Assembly: GCA_028293305.1 (NCBI GenBank)
Contig: JAQGPD010000027.1
Span: 1 to 5,999 of the forward strand
DNA length: 5,999 nt
Source of the DNA: Verrucomicrobiales bacterium
GTDB lineage: Bacteria; Verrucomicrobiota; Verrucomicrobiia; Verrucomicrobiales; V1-33
Direction: 5' to 3'
The stretch's first letter is position 1. Each line of letters starts with the position of its first letter. Positions 1 through 5,999 of the stretch are shown here, in pieces. Position numbers and translations under genes: made by a program. A model generated the notes under the pieces. The model ran no database searches. It was not told the origin of the DNA and worked only from the letters and a program-made list of their open reading frames with translations.

Positions 1-21
1 CCCTCCAATTTTCATTTTCCC

Positions 22-2319
22 ATGACCTCCCCCCACACCCCTCACTCACCTTCCCCTTCCCCGATTCAGGATTCCGACCCAGCCACGCACCGCCATGCCG
101 GAAGCAAAGGGAAATGGACCGCGTTGTTAGTGGTTCTCGGACTTGGCGTCATCCTGGCCGCCACACCTGGATTGCGGTGTGGATCCCAGTCCCTGACCGA
201 TCCCCGGAAATCGGACGCGGCGGCGGCGGCGGATCTGCGGAAACTTTTGCCGGGATGGCCGGGGAATGACTCCGCCGCCAAAGTGCCGGAGGGTGCCGAG
301 TCCAAACTGCGCCAGCGCCTTGAAAGCCTCACCGGGAATCACACCCGGCTGGTCTGGTCCCGCGACCTGGGCCCCGCCAAGGACACGTTCGCCAATGGTG
401 GCCAGCTCGTCCTCATGGGGCTGGACACGCGGGAAACCTCCGGCCAGCGCATGCTGGAATCCACGCCAGGGAACTACTCCCGGCCCCTTTTCACCCCCGA
501 CGGACAATCTGTTATTTACAGCCGCCGCATCTCCACCGGCGACCCCGCGACGGCCACGTGGACCTCCTCCATTTTTGTCAGGAAATGGAATAACGGCCCC
601 GCCCTGGAGCTGAGGCCGGGCTATGCGGTGGAAGTCTGGCAGGACCCCGCGACCTCCAAAACCTGGATCTACGCTCTCACCACCATGCGCCCGGCTTTCA
701 GTTCGAACCCCGAAGGCTATCGGTTATTCCGATTTCCCATGGAGGCTCCTGACAAAGAGGAGGTCGTCTGGGAACAAGGCATGATCAGCGGCGACAACAT
801 CCAGCTGAACCGCGCCGGCACGTTCGCCAGCGGCCTGATCCCATGGCCGAATGCCGGCACCTTCGACTTCAAATCCGGACAGTTTATCCGTTATCGGAAT
901 GGCTGCTGGCCTTCGCTCGCGCCGGATGACTCGGGATTGTTATGGGTCTTTGATGGCACTCACGAAAACCTCCGCATGTTCCTCCCCGGCATCGACGCCA
1001 ACTGGCGCGTGCCCATGGGCGAGCTGGAGGGCCTCAAGGGCAAAGCCTGTTATCATCCCCGCTGGTCCAATCATCCGCGCCTCATGTGCTTCACCGGACC
1101 GCATCCTCTCAAAGTCAATGAAGGCAGCGGAAAGGTCTCCGTCCTGATCGCCCGGTTCAACGACAGCCTGACAAAATTCGAGGACTCCGTCAATCTCCAC
1201 AACACCTCGGGACGGCCGGATTGTTACCCCGACCTCTGGATTTCCGGAGGCGAAACCGCCAACCTGGACCTGGCAAAAATAGGTCCAAAACGCGTCCGCG
1301 AACTCGCCGCCGCGCCACCCGCCAAACCCACCACCCTCTGGGCCGCCAAGCCGGAAGGTCTAGCCTTCGTTTGGGAACGGGCCACCAAAAACAACGCCAT
1401 CCCCGGCTCCACCCGCACCTGCAGCGTGACCCCGCGGCGGTATGCGCGATTCGGAAACGAGTCCGACATGCTCATCCAGGGCGGCGTCTTTGAGATGGAC
1501 CCGGACTCGGCCGCCGCCGCCAGAAAAACGTTCGCCTCCGGTCCGTGGTCGATGGAACTGGCCGTCACTCCGACCACCACCGGAAATGAGATTCCGCAGG
1601 TGATATTCCGCGCCGGACCGGATTTTGAACTGCAACAAAGCCATCATGATTTTATTGTCAGAGTAGGCGGACGGGACTGGCAGATCGGCGCCGGACTCTC
1701 CCCGGAAAACACCACCCACCTGGCCATGGGCGGCAGCGGTAAAGCCGGCGAACTCCCGCTCGCCTGGATCAACGGCCAATCCCAGGACATCCGTCCGGTG
1801 GAGGTGGAAATGCGCCGGGCGCTCGCTCCATCGGATTCTCCGGAAGTCCAATTCGGGGCCCGCGCCGGCAACACTTCCGCCTGGACCGGTCGACTGGAAT
1901 GCATCGCCATCAACGCCCGTCCCTTCGACCCCGCTTTGGCCGCCGCCCACGCGGCATGGTGGAAAGAGACCCTGACCCATCGCGTGCCGCCCCGCCGCAC
2001 GGTGGTCCGCGCCAGACTTCTGGAGGCCAGCACCCGCGCGACACCGGACAGCATCGGCGCCTACAACCGGGCTTGGACCTCGGCGCTCTATCAAAAAACC
2101 TCATTGGTGTCCGGCCCGGATCCCGGCGAAAAATTCGGCGTCGCCCACTGGACTATCATGGACAAAACGCCCTTGGATGGCCCACCCGGAAAACCCGGCG
2201 ATGAACGGGAGCTGCTGTTGGAATCCATGACCGACCACCCGGAGATGGAATCCGAATTCGGCACTGACGAAATCCTCGCACCGGACCAACCGGTTTTCCT
2301 GGACGTCGCCCCGCTTTGA
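22..2319 (+). CDS. Membrane-anchored protein with propeller-like (PD40) region and LamG-like domain
   Basis: A 765-residue protein of unknown specific function. Residues 1-31 form a Pro/Ser/His-rich, probably cytoplasmic tail ending in KGK. A single hydrophobic helix follows at about 32-48, so the remainder should lie in the periplasm or outside. Residues ~105-420 carry PD40/TolB-like strand motifs such as FTPDGQSVIYSRR (157-169), PSLAPDDSGLLWVFDG (297-312) and PRWSNHPRLMCFTG (346-359), which suggest a beta-propeller. Residues ~480-640 look like a concanavalin/LamG fold: GPWSMELAV (507-515), LAWING (580-585, the usual strand plus Asn-Gly turn) and WTGRLECIAINARPF (621-635). A further domain spans ~655-765. 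I see no catalytic motif, so binding or scaffolding is more likely than enzymatic activity. No Shine-Dalgarno precedes ATG 22, and the frame is open to base 1, so the true start may lie upstream of the window. The 3' end converges with the next gene. Confidence 0.85.
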   Translation: MTSPHTPHSPSPSPIQDSDPATHRHAGSKGKWTALLVVLGLGVILAATPGLRCGSQSLTDPRKSDAAAAADLRKLLPGWPGNDSAAKVPEGAESKLRQRLESLTGNHTRLVWSRDLGPAKDTFANGGQLVLMGLDTRETSGQRMLESTPGNYSRPLFTPDGQSVIYSRRISTGDPATATWTSSIFVRKWNNGPALELRPGYAVEVWQDPATSKTWIYALTTMRPAFSSNPEGYRLFRFPMEAPDKEEVVWEQGMISGDNIQLNRAGTFASGLIPWPNAGTFDFKSGQFIRYRNGCWPSLAPDDSGLLWVFDGTHENLRMFLPGIDANWRVPMGELEGLKGKACYHPRWSNHPRLMCFTGPHPLKVNEGSGKVSVLIARFNDSLTKFEDSVNLHNTSGRPDCYPDLWISGGETANLDLAKIGPKRVRELAAAPPAKPTTLWAAKPEGLAFVWERATKNNAIPGSTRTCSVTPRRYARFGNESDMLIQGGVFEMDPDSAAAARKTFASGPWSMELAVTPTTTGNEIPQVIFRAGPDFELQQSHHDFIVRVGGRDWQIGAGLSPENTTHLAMGGSGKAGELPLAWINGQSQDIRPVEVEMRRALAPSDSPEVQFGARAGNTSAWTGRLECIAINARPFDPALAAAHAAWWKETLTHRVPPRRTVVRARLLEASTRATPDSIGAYNRAWTSALYQKTSLVSGPDPGEKFGVAHWTIMDKTPLDGPPGKPGDERELLLESMTDHPEMESEFGTDEILAPDQPVFLDVAPL
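217..231 (+). repeat. (GCG)5 trinucleotide run
   Basis: Five consecutive GCG codons encode Ala66-Ala70 just after the membrane anchor of the first gene. The run is in frame and probably lies in a flexible linker. It is a short tract of the kind that can vary by slippage, and no function is implied. Confidence 0.7.
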
Positions 2320-2364
2320 TAGCCGACGGGCGACGGTCCGCACGGGAACGACAACCCGCTTCCG

Positions 2365-3318
2365 TTAGCTACGGCTGAATTTGTTTTTCAGCCACGCTCC
2401 GATGGCGATCACCGGGATGATGAGAAGTTTTCCGAATTTCGCCAAAATCACGAGGAAGCCGCCCTTGGCCAGCAGTTTGGCGGCGACGGCGCCGCCGACC
2501 ACCAATCCGGCCAGGGTGTAGTCCGCCTTTTTGTCAGTGGACTTGTCATACTCCGCGTAGGTATGACCGCTGTTGAAGGTGACCAGGCCCACGATTTCCG
2601 GGGTCAGGGCGTCGATTTCCTGTTTTTGTTCGGAGCTGGCGACGGCGTTCATGGAGAGCACGCCCCGGCGGCCGAGGACGCGGACGTCATAGTTCAAACT
2701 GGCGACCGGGCCGCCCACTTCGAATTCCTTGGCCCAATACAACACTTTCTTCTCCTTGTCATAACGGGGAGGCAGGGCCCAGCCGGTTAGGAGCATTTTG
2801 CCATAACCGGCGGCTTCACGGCGCTTGCTGGCCTCGGCACTGGATTTTTTCAAGGTCTTCAAAAGGTCATCGTAATCGATATCATCCGCGTCCTCGTCGG
2901 AGACATAACCATCGTCCTCGAACTGCACGATGATCGCCCAGGAGTGGTCGTCCGTGACGTCCTGGCCGCGCGGGATGACGATGCCTTCGATATCGCTGGC
3001 GGAGCCGGGAGGATTTCCCCAAAGCTCTTCGATGACCACTTTCCCATCCTTTTGGCCGAGGAATGTGTAGCCTTCCGGCAAGGTGAGTTTGGCGCGTCCC
3101 GCCTGGAGTTTGACTTCGCCGGTCTCGTATTTGAAAGCGGAGACTTTGGCCACCAGCGCTTTGGTGGCGGGGTCCATTTCAGGAGCATCGGCGGCAGGCT
3201 TATCGGCGTCTGAACCCGTGGATTCAACGCTTTCCACCGGGGCCGCCGCTGAGGAACCCTGCGCCTGGACGGCTAGGGTCATGGATAAAAGGACGGCGGC
3301 GCAGGACAGAGCTTTCAT
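2365..3318 (-). CDS. DUF2167 family membrane-anchored protein
   Basis: A 317-residue protein that I recognise as the DUF2167/COG4714 family of uncharacterised membrane-anchored proteins. Residues 1-19 are a signal peptide with likely cleavage after VQA (17-19). An Ala/Ser/Asp-rich linker follows to about residue 50. The family domain spans ~55-260 and shows GEVKLQAGRAKLTLPEGYTF (67-86), the ELWGNPPG motif (98-105), GIVIPRG (112-118), WAIIVQFEDDGYVSDEDADD (127-146) leading into IDYDDLLK, and GWALPPRYD (179-187). Two hydrophobic stretches at ~268-283 and ~287-310 end in a basic tail (KNKFSRS), giving a C-terminal membrane anchor. Topology is therefore an exported domain tethered to the inner membrane. 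The biochemical role of the family is unknown to me. It is transcribed alone, convergent with the upstream large gene and divergent from alr. The start is set by the signal peptide; an AGG at 5-nt spacing upstream is a weak ribosome site. Confidence 0.9.
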   Translation of the reverse strand: MKALSCAAVLLSMTLAVQAQGSSAAAPVESVESTGSDADKPAADAPEMDPATKALVAKVSAFKYETGEVKLQAGRAKLTLPEGYTFLGQKDGKVVIEELWGNPPGSASDIEGIVIPRGQDVTDDHSWAIIVQFEDDGYVSDEDADDIDYDDLLKTLKKSSAEASKRREAAGYGKMLLTGWALPPRYDKEKKVLYWAKEFEVGGPVASLNYDVRVLGRRGVLSMNAVASSEQKQEIDALTPEIVGLVTFNSGHTYAEYDKSTDKKADYTLAGLVVGGAVAAKLLAKGGFLVILAKFGKLLIIPVIAIGAWLKNKFSRS

Positions 3319-3325
3319 GGTGGCC

Positions 3326-3354
3326 TAGCAACCGTTCCCGGGCGTGATTGTCAA
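3326..3354 (-). promoter_or_regulatory. Possible promoter of the DUF2167 gene
   Basis: On the minus strand a perfect -35 hexamer TTGACA (3349-3354) is followed after 17 nt by TTGCTA (3326-3331), a poor -10 match. If used, transcription would start almost at the ATG, giving a nearly leaderless mRNA. The perfect -35 is the only strong element. Confidence 0.35.
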
Positions 3355-3366
3355 GACCGGACTCAT

Positions 3367-3395
3367 GTGATTTTCACGTGATTTCCGTGATTTCC
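3367..3395 (+). repeat. Tandem GTGATTTCC 9-mers upstream of alr
   Basis: Two exact copies of GTGATTTCC (3378-3386 and 3387-3395) follow a diverged copy, GTGATTTTCAC (3367-3377). The array sits directly before ATG 3400, where a promoter or ribosome site would be expected. It lacks a Shine-Dalgarno sequence. It could be a protein-binding direct repeat or simply a slippage product. Confidence 0.7.
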
Positions 3396-3399
3396 CACC

Positions 3400-4743
3400 A
3401 TGGGAAAGGAATCGCTGGCCGCTTGCCCGCTGGGTCGGAGGATTCTAATAAGGCGCGTGACCGACGACGCCGCATCCAGCTTTCCGCATTCATTTCCGCA
3501 TTCAACTTCGCCTCCTGAATCCGCCTCCGAATCCGCCATCATCGGCGCTCGTGCGGACTCCGGTGTTCCCACTGGCACATGTCCCGCCCGCACCTGGGTG
3601 GAGATTGATTTGGAGGCCGTCCGCCATAATTGCCGGGCCGCGCAAGCCTGTCTGGGCACGGACGTCCCGGGGGTGCTGGCGGTTGTGAAGGCGGATGGCT
3701 ATGGCCTGGGCATGGTGCGCATGGCGAAGGCGATGCGGGATCTTGTCAGGGCATTCGCCGTGGCCAATGTCACCGAAGCCATGGCACTCCGGGCGGCGGG
3801 GATCAGCGGACCTATATACATCCTGGGTCCGGCGCTCCCGGGAGAATGGGCATCAGTGGCGGATGGCGGATTTTGCGCCGCCGTTTCCAGCATGGCGGAG
3901 GCCACGGGTTATGCGCTCGTGGCGGAAAAACGGGCACAGCCTCTGCCGGTGCATGTGGTCGTGGACACCGGGATGGGCCGCATCGGGTGCCTGCCGGAGG
4001 AGGCCCCGGGGCTTTTGAAATATGTGATGGAGAATCCATGGTTGGAGCTGGACAGCGTGGCCTCGCACTATCCAAGCGCGGACGATGACGAAACCTTCAC
4101 GCGGGCGCAGGCGGGCCAATTCGAGGGCATGCTCCTGGCGTGGCGCGCGCAGGGACTCGTGCCCGCCGCCCAGCAGCTGGCCAACAGCGCCGGCCTGACA
4201 GGATACCCGGTCCCGACCGGGGCCTGGGCCCGCGCGGGGTTGATGCTGTATGGAGTTTCCCCGCTTCCGCGCGAGCAGCACCGGTTGCGGCGTGTGGTGT
4301 CCTGGAAGGCTGCCGTGACGCTGGTGAAACACCTCCCGGCGGACCACGGGGTCAGTTATGGCCGGACTTTTCTAACAACACGTCCGACGGTGCTGGCGGT
4401 GCTGGGGCTGGGCTACGCGGACGGTTATCCGCGGCAGGCTTCCGGCCAGGGCGCGCAGGTTCTTTTGTCAGGACACCGCTGTCCCGTGCTGGGTCGGGTG
4501 ACCATGGATCAGATCATGGTGGATGCCACCGACCTCCCGGATCCCCCCTCGCCCGGGGATGAGGCCGTGCTGGTGGGCATCCAGGGTGACGCGGAAATCA
4601 CCGCCGTGGAACTGGCGGGCTGGGGTGGGACCATCGCCTGGGATCTTTTCACCGGACTTGGAGCGCGCGTGAAGAAATGTTATATCGGTTCCACGGATAC
4701 CACGGATCCCACGGATCCTACTCCGCCTGCTTTGCGCGCATAG
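3400..4743 (+). CDS. alr: Alanine racemase
   Basis: PLP-dependent interconversion of L- and D-alanine, supplying D-Ala for peptidoglycan in the cytoplasm. Family residues are visible: the PLP lysine K97 in VVKADGYG, the arginine R194 in DTGMGRIG, H223 in ASHYPSAD, ANSA (261-264), R278 in ARAGLMLYG, the catalytic tyrosine Y320 in GVSYGRTF, GYADGYPR (338-345) and M369 in VTMDQIM. The family core starts near T65 (TWVEIDLEAVRHN), so the frame from ATG 3400 adds about 60 residues of low-complexity, repeat-containing sequence (447 aa against roughly 370-390 for the family). No Shine-Dalgarno precedes ATG 3400. GTG 3457 is an in-frame alternative with AAGG at 3450-3453. An in-frame TGA at 3388-3390 limits extension upstream. 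Two positions differ from the Geobacillus enzyme: V187 where it has carbamylated Lys129, and W414 where it has Tyr354. The C-terminal tail STDTTDPTDPT is repeat-derived and lies past the normal family end. Transcribed alone. Confidence 0.95.
   Translation: MGKESLAACPLGRRILIRRVTDDAASSFPHSFPHSTSPPESASESAIIGARADSGVPTGTCPARTWVEIDLEAVRHNCRAAQACLGTDVPGVLAVVKADGYGLGMVRMAKAMRDLVRAFAVANVTEAMALRAAGISGPIYILGPALPGEWASVADGGFCAAVSSMAEATGYALVAEKRAQPLPVHVVVDTGMGRIGCLPEEAPGLLKYVMENPWLELDSVASHYPSADDDETFTRAQAGQFEGMLLAWRAQGLVPAAQQLANSAGLTGYPVPTGAWARAGLMLYGVSPLPREQHRLRRVVSWKAAVTLVKHLPADHGVSYGRTFLTTRPTVLAVLGLGYADGYPRQASGQGAQVLLSGHRCPVLGRVTMDQIMVDATDLPDPPSPGDEAVLVGIQGDAEITAVELAGWGGTIAWDLFTGLGARVKKCYIGSTDTTDPTDPTPPALRA
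3481..3537 (+). repeat. Two 12-bp tandem duplications in the alr N-terminal extension
   Basis: TTTCCGCATTCA occurs twice in exact tandem (3481-3492, 3493-3504), encoding FPHS twice. A second near-exact pair follows at 3514-3525 and 3526-3537, sharing GAATCCGCC and encoding ESA repeats. The period is a multiple of three, so the frame is preserved. The region precedes the conserved racemase core. Confidence 0.8.
4691..4717 (+). repeat. Three tandem CCACGGAT(A/C) 9-mers at the alr 3' end
   Basis: CCACGGATA (4691-4699) is followed by two copies of CCACGGATC (4700-4708, 4709-4717). They encode the STDTTDPTDPT tail of the racemase, just after the family's usual terminal Y-I-G. This looks like a repeat that has extended the reading frame. 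Confidence 0.8.
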
Positions 4744-4756
4744 CCCAAACTAACCG

Positions 4757-5176
4757 CTAGTCCAGATTCATTCCACGTTCCAGTTCCTCGTCCATATCCC
4801 GCTTTTTGGGACGGGGTTGTTTTTCGTAAGGAACGATTTTGAGCTGCTCGAATTTCACATAACCAATCTGCAGGTCCTCATTTTTGACACGCGCCCAGCC
4901 ATCGCCGGCGGTGGGGTCCAGCAGCTGGACCACGTGACCGCGCAGCAGAAAACGGTTGGGCAGGACGTCCGTGAAATTGGGGACATTGAAAAAGAAGCCG
5001 TTCATATTCCCCTTCAGTTTGTAGTAGCCGCCAATCTGCGCGTCGGGCGCGGGATCGCCCAGCCGGGAAAGCTCGCGGGATTCCGAAGTGCTCTTTTTCT
5101 TCGTTTTGGAGGACCGGCAGGATGGCAGACCCAGGAGCAGCAGGGTGAGCAGGGGAAACAGGAACAGGGATTTCAT
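4757..5176 (-). CDS. Small lipoprotein with SH3-like region
   Basis: A 139-residue predicted lipoprotein of unknown function. The signal peptide has a long leucine-rich core (4-16) and a lipobox LPSC (17-20), making C20 the lipidated residue. A basic Ser/Lys-rich linker follows (RSSKTKKKSTSES, 21-33). Residues ~77-117 resemble a bacterial SH3-like fold: LLRGHVVQLLD, then GDGWARVKNEDLQIGYVK (91-108), with the W-x-x-V and G-Y-V pattern seen in such domains. SH3-like domains in exported proteins often bind peptidoglycan or peptides, but here that is inference. The C-terminus is charged (PRPKKRDMDEELERG). Start chosen because the signal peptide begins there; no clear Shine-Dalgarno is present. 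It converges with alr with only 13 bp between the stops, so any terminator must lie within coding sequence. Confidence 0.85.
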   Translation of the reverse strand: MKSLFLFPLLTLLLLGLPSCRSSKTKKKSTSESRELSRLGDPAPDAQIGGYYKLKGNMNGFFFNVPNFTDVLPNRFLLRGHVVQLLDPTAGDGWARVKNEDLQIGYVKFEQLKIVPYEKQPRPKKRDMDEELERGMNLD

Positions 5177-5202
5177 GGGCTTAAGAAATGAGGCGGACGG
5201 CA

Positions 5203-5230
5203 GTCATACCATCTTTTCCCGGATTGTCAC
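5203..5230 (-). promoter_or_regulatory. Likely promoter of the lipoprotein gene
   Basis: Minus-strand GTGACA (5225-5230) as -35, a 16-nt spacer, then TATGAC (5203-5208) as -10 (4 of 6 consensus bases). The -10 is preceded by TGG, giving an extended -10. Transcription would start near 5196, leaving a leader of about 20 nt before ATG 5176. The match is plausible but untested. Confidence 0.45.
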
Positions 5231-5247
5231 GCCTGGCGCGCGGGTGT

Positions 5248-5251
5248 AGGA
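5248..5251 (+). promoter_or_regulatory. Ribosome binding site AGGA
   Basis: AGGA lies 7 nt upstream of ATG 5259, the best-placed Shine-Dalgarno-like site in the window. A TAG at 5247-5249, in frame with the gene, rules out any earlier start. Together these fix ATG 5259 as the likely start. Confidence 0.6.
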
Positions 5252-5258
5252 CAAAGAA

Positions 5259-5999
5259 ATGAATTGGAAAAATTGGCTTCGGTTTGACGCGGGCCGTGTG
5301 AAATACATGGCTTTCGAATGGTGGATCATGCGGGCGGTGCTCGCCTGCTTCGCGGTCCAGGCCACGCCCGCCGGCCTTCCCTATCACAGTCAGCCATCCC
5401 CGGTGGGCATCGCGAAATTTGTCGATCTGACCTGGCTGGGCGATCCCGGCACGGGCACTTGGATGGCGCCGACGCTCCTGATTTTGGCCGCGCTTTTGGC
5501 TTTCGGAATCGCTCCCCTGATCGGCGCGACGGGACTTTTCATCCTCCACACCGCCGTGGGCACCTATGCGAACAGTCAGGGCGGCGGCGGCGGATCGCAC
5601 CACACCACGAATTTGATAGGACTCATGCTGCTGGGGCAAATCCTGGCATGCCTTTACCGACAGTTCGGTGCGCTGCGCCGGGCGGGTCTTCGTGGATTGC
5701 CGGCATTGTGGTTGGAGGATTGGGCTTGGCTGCGGCATCTGGCGCGGCATCCATCCGCCGCATTCCGCCGCGCCTCGCAGTCCGTGGAGGCGGATGCCGA
5801 GAACTTCCGTTCGCTCCAGATTTTCACCATCCTCCAACTGATGGCCATGTCCTACGTGGTCTCCGGCGTTTCAAAAATCTGGCGTTCGGACGGTGCTTGG
5901 CTGGCGGAGGTCCGACGGCTTCCACTGCAATTTGAAAAGAACCGGCTGAACGAGTTTCACGATACGCTCATCCTCCCTCCGCAGACCTCCGCGGATGCC
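5259..5999 (+). CDS. Multi-pass membrane protein, HTTM-like, 3' end beyond window
   Basis: An open frame of 247 codons starting MNWKNWLRFDAG and still open at the last base, so the gene is incomplete. Hydrophobic segments lie at about 23-34, 69-85, 86-103, 117-133 and 186-204, with basic and aromatic loops between them, indicating an inner-membrane protein. A glycine run (108-112) leads into SHHTTNLIGLMLLGQIL (113-129), and YVVSGVSKIWRSDGAWL follows at 199-215. These two features recall the HTTM/vitamin-K-carboxylase-like membrane domain, in which an H-x-x-x-N/L segment and a G-x-x-K-x-W-x-x-G loop recur. I treat this as resemblance only; DoxX-like or unrelated integral membrane proteins are alternatives. 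M17 and M24 are other in-frame Met codons, but the AGGA at 5248-5251 favours ATG 5259. The longest closed antisense and alternate frames here are shadows of this gene. It diverges from the lipoprotein gene. Confidence 0.8.
   Translation, partial: MNWKNWLRFDAGRVKYMAFEWWIMRAVLACFAVQATPAGLPYHSQPSPVGIAKFVDLTWLGDPGTGTWMAPTLLILAALLAFGIAPLIGATGLFILHTAVGTYANSQGGGGGSHHTTNLIGLMLLGQILACLYRQFGALRRAGLRGLPALWLEDWAWLRHLARHPSAAFRRASQSVEADAENFRSLQIFTILQLMAMSYVVSGVSKIWRSDGAWLAEVRRLPLQFEKNRLNEFHDTLILPPQTSADA
5580..5594 (+). repeat. GGC run encoding Gly108-112
   Basis: Four GGC codons plus GGA give a pentaglycine loop just before a His-His-Thr-Thr-Asn segment at the mouth of a membrane helix. It resembles the (GCG)5 run in the first gene and may be a slippage-prone tract. 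Confidence 0.6.

Noticed and set aside
1360..2094. 244-codon open frame on the minus strand
   Set aside because: Antisense to the LamG-like half of the first gene. Its Gly/Arg-rich product has no recognisable motif, whereas the sense frame shows clear domain patterns.
2320..2374. Possible terminator between the first two convergent genes
   Set aside because: Only 4-bp stems (CGGG/CCCG; CCGT/ACGG at 2362-2374) with no following T-run on either strand.
3853..4347. 164-codon open frame on the minus strand within alr
   Set aside because: The plus strand encodes conserved racemase motifs throughout this stretch.
4741..4760. TAGC...GCTA inverted match in the alr/lipoprotein gap
   Set aside because: A four-base stem spanning the two stop codons is too short to be a terminator and likely arises from the stops themselves.
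5181..5837. 218-codon open frame on the minus strand
   Set aside because: It lies antisense to the membrane-protein gene, its product has no hydrophobic or family pattern, and it would overlap the lipoprotein promoter. Long antisense frames are expected at this GC content.
5318..5935. 205-codon plus-strand frame
   Set aside because: Arg/Gly/Pro-rich shadow of the membrane protein in another frame. The 5259 frame has coherent membrane segments and a ribosome site.
1..5999. Mobile element, CRISPR, toxin-antitoxin or defence system
   Set aside because: No transposase, integrase, spaced repeats, terminal inverted repeats or nuclease motifs were seen on either strand; composition is even across the window.

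Overview
The window looks like ordinary chromosomal DNA of a GC-rich Gram-negative bacterium. I favour Verrucomicrobiota or a PVC-group relative. The reasons are a large membrane-anchored protein combining propeller-like repeats with a LamG-like domain, an almost complete lack of Shine-Dalgarno sequences, and an envelope-heavy gene set. This is inference from style of content; no rRNA or marker gene confirms it.

Layout: (1) 22-2319 (+), a 765-residue protein with one N-terminal membrane anchor, a PD40/TolB-like propeller region, a concanavalin/LamG-like domain and a distinct C-terminal domain. (2) 2365-3318 (-), a secreted, C-terminally membrane-anchored protein of the DUF2167/COG4714 family. 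(3) 3400-4743 (+), a PLP-dependent alanine racemase with an odd N-terminal extension and a repeat-derived C-terminal tail. (4) 4757-5176 (-), a small lipoprotein with an SH3-like region. (5) 5259-5999 (+), a multi-pass membrane protein cut off by the window edge. It has no stop codon here, so a closed-ORF search misses it.

The five genes alternate strictly in strand (+ - + - +), so there is no operon. Genes 1/2 and 3/4 converge with gaps of 45 and 13 bp. Genes 2/3 and 4/5 diverge from gaps of 81 and 82 bp. Both divergent gaps contain GATTGTCA, which read on the minus strand is a TGACAATC -35-like element for the minus-strand gene. No gene-free stretch exceeds 100 bp.

Functionally, only the alanine racemase has a clear enzymatic role: D-alanine for peptidoglycan. 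The other four products are predicted envelope proteins (periplasmic, lipoprotein or inner membrane) of unknown function. I see no mobile element, CRISPR, RNA gene or defence system. The points most worth checking are two active-site substitutions in the racemase, the uncertainty over its start, and clusters of 9- and 12-bp tandem duplications at both ends of that gene.
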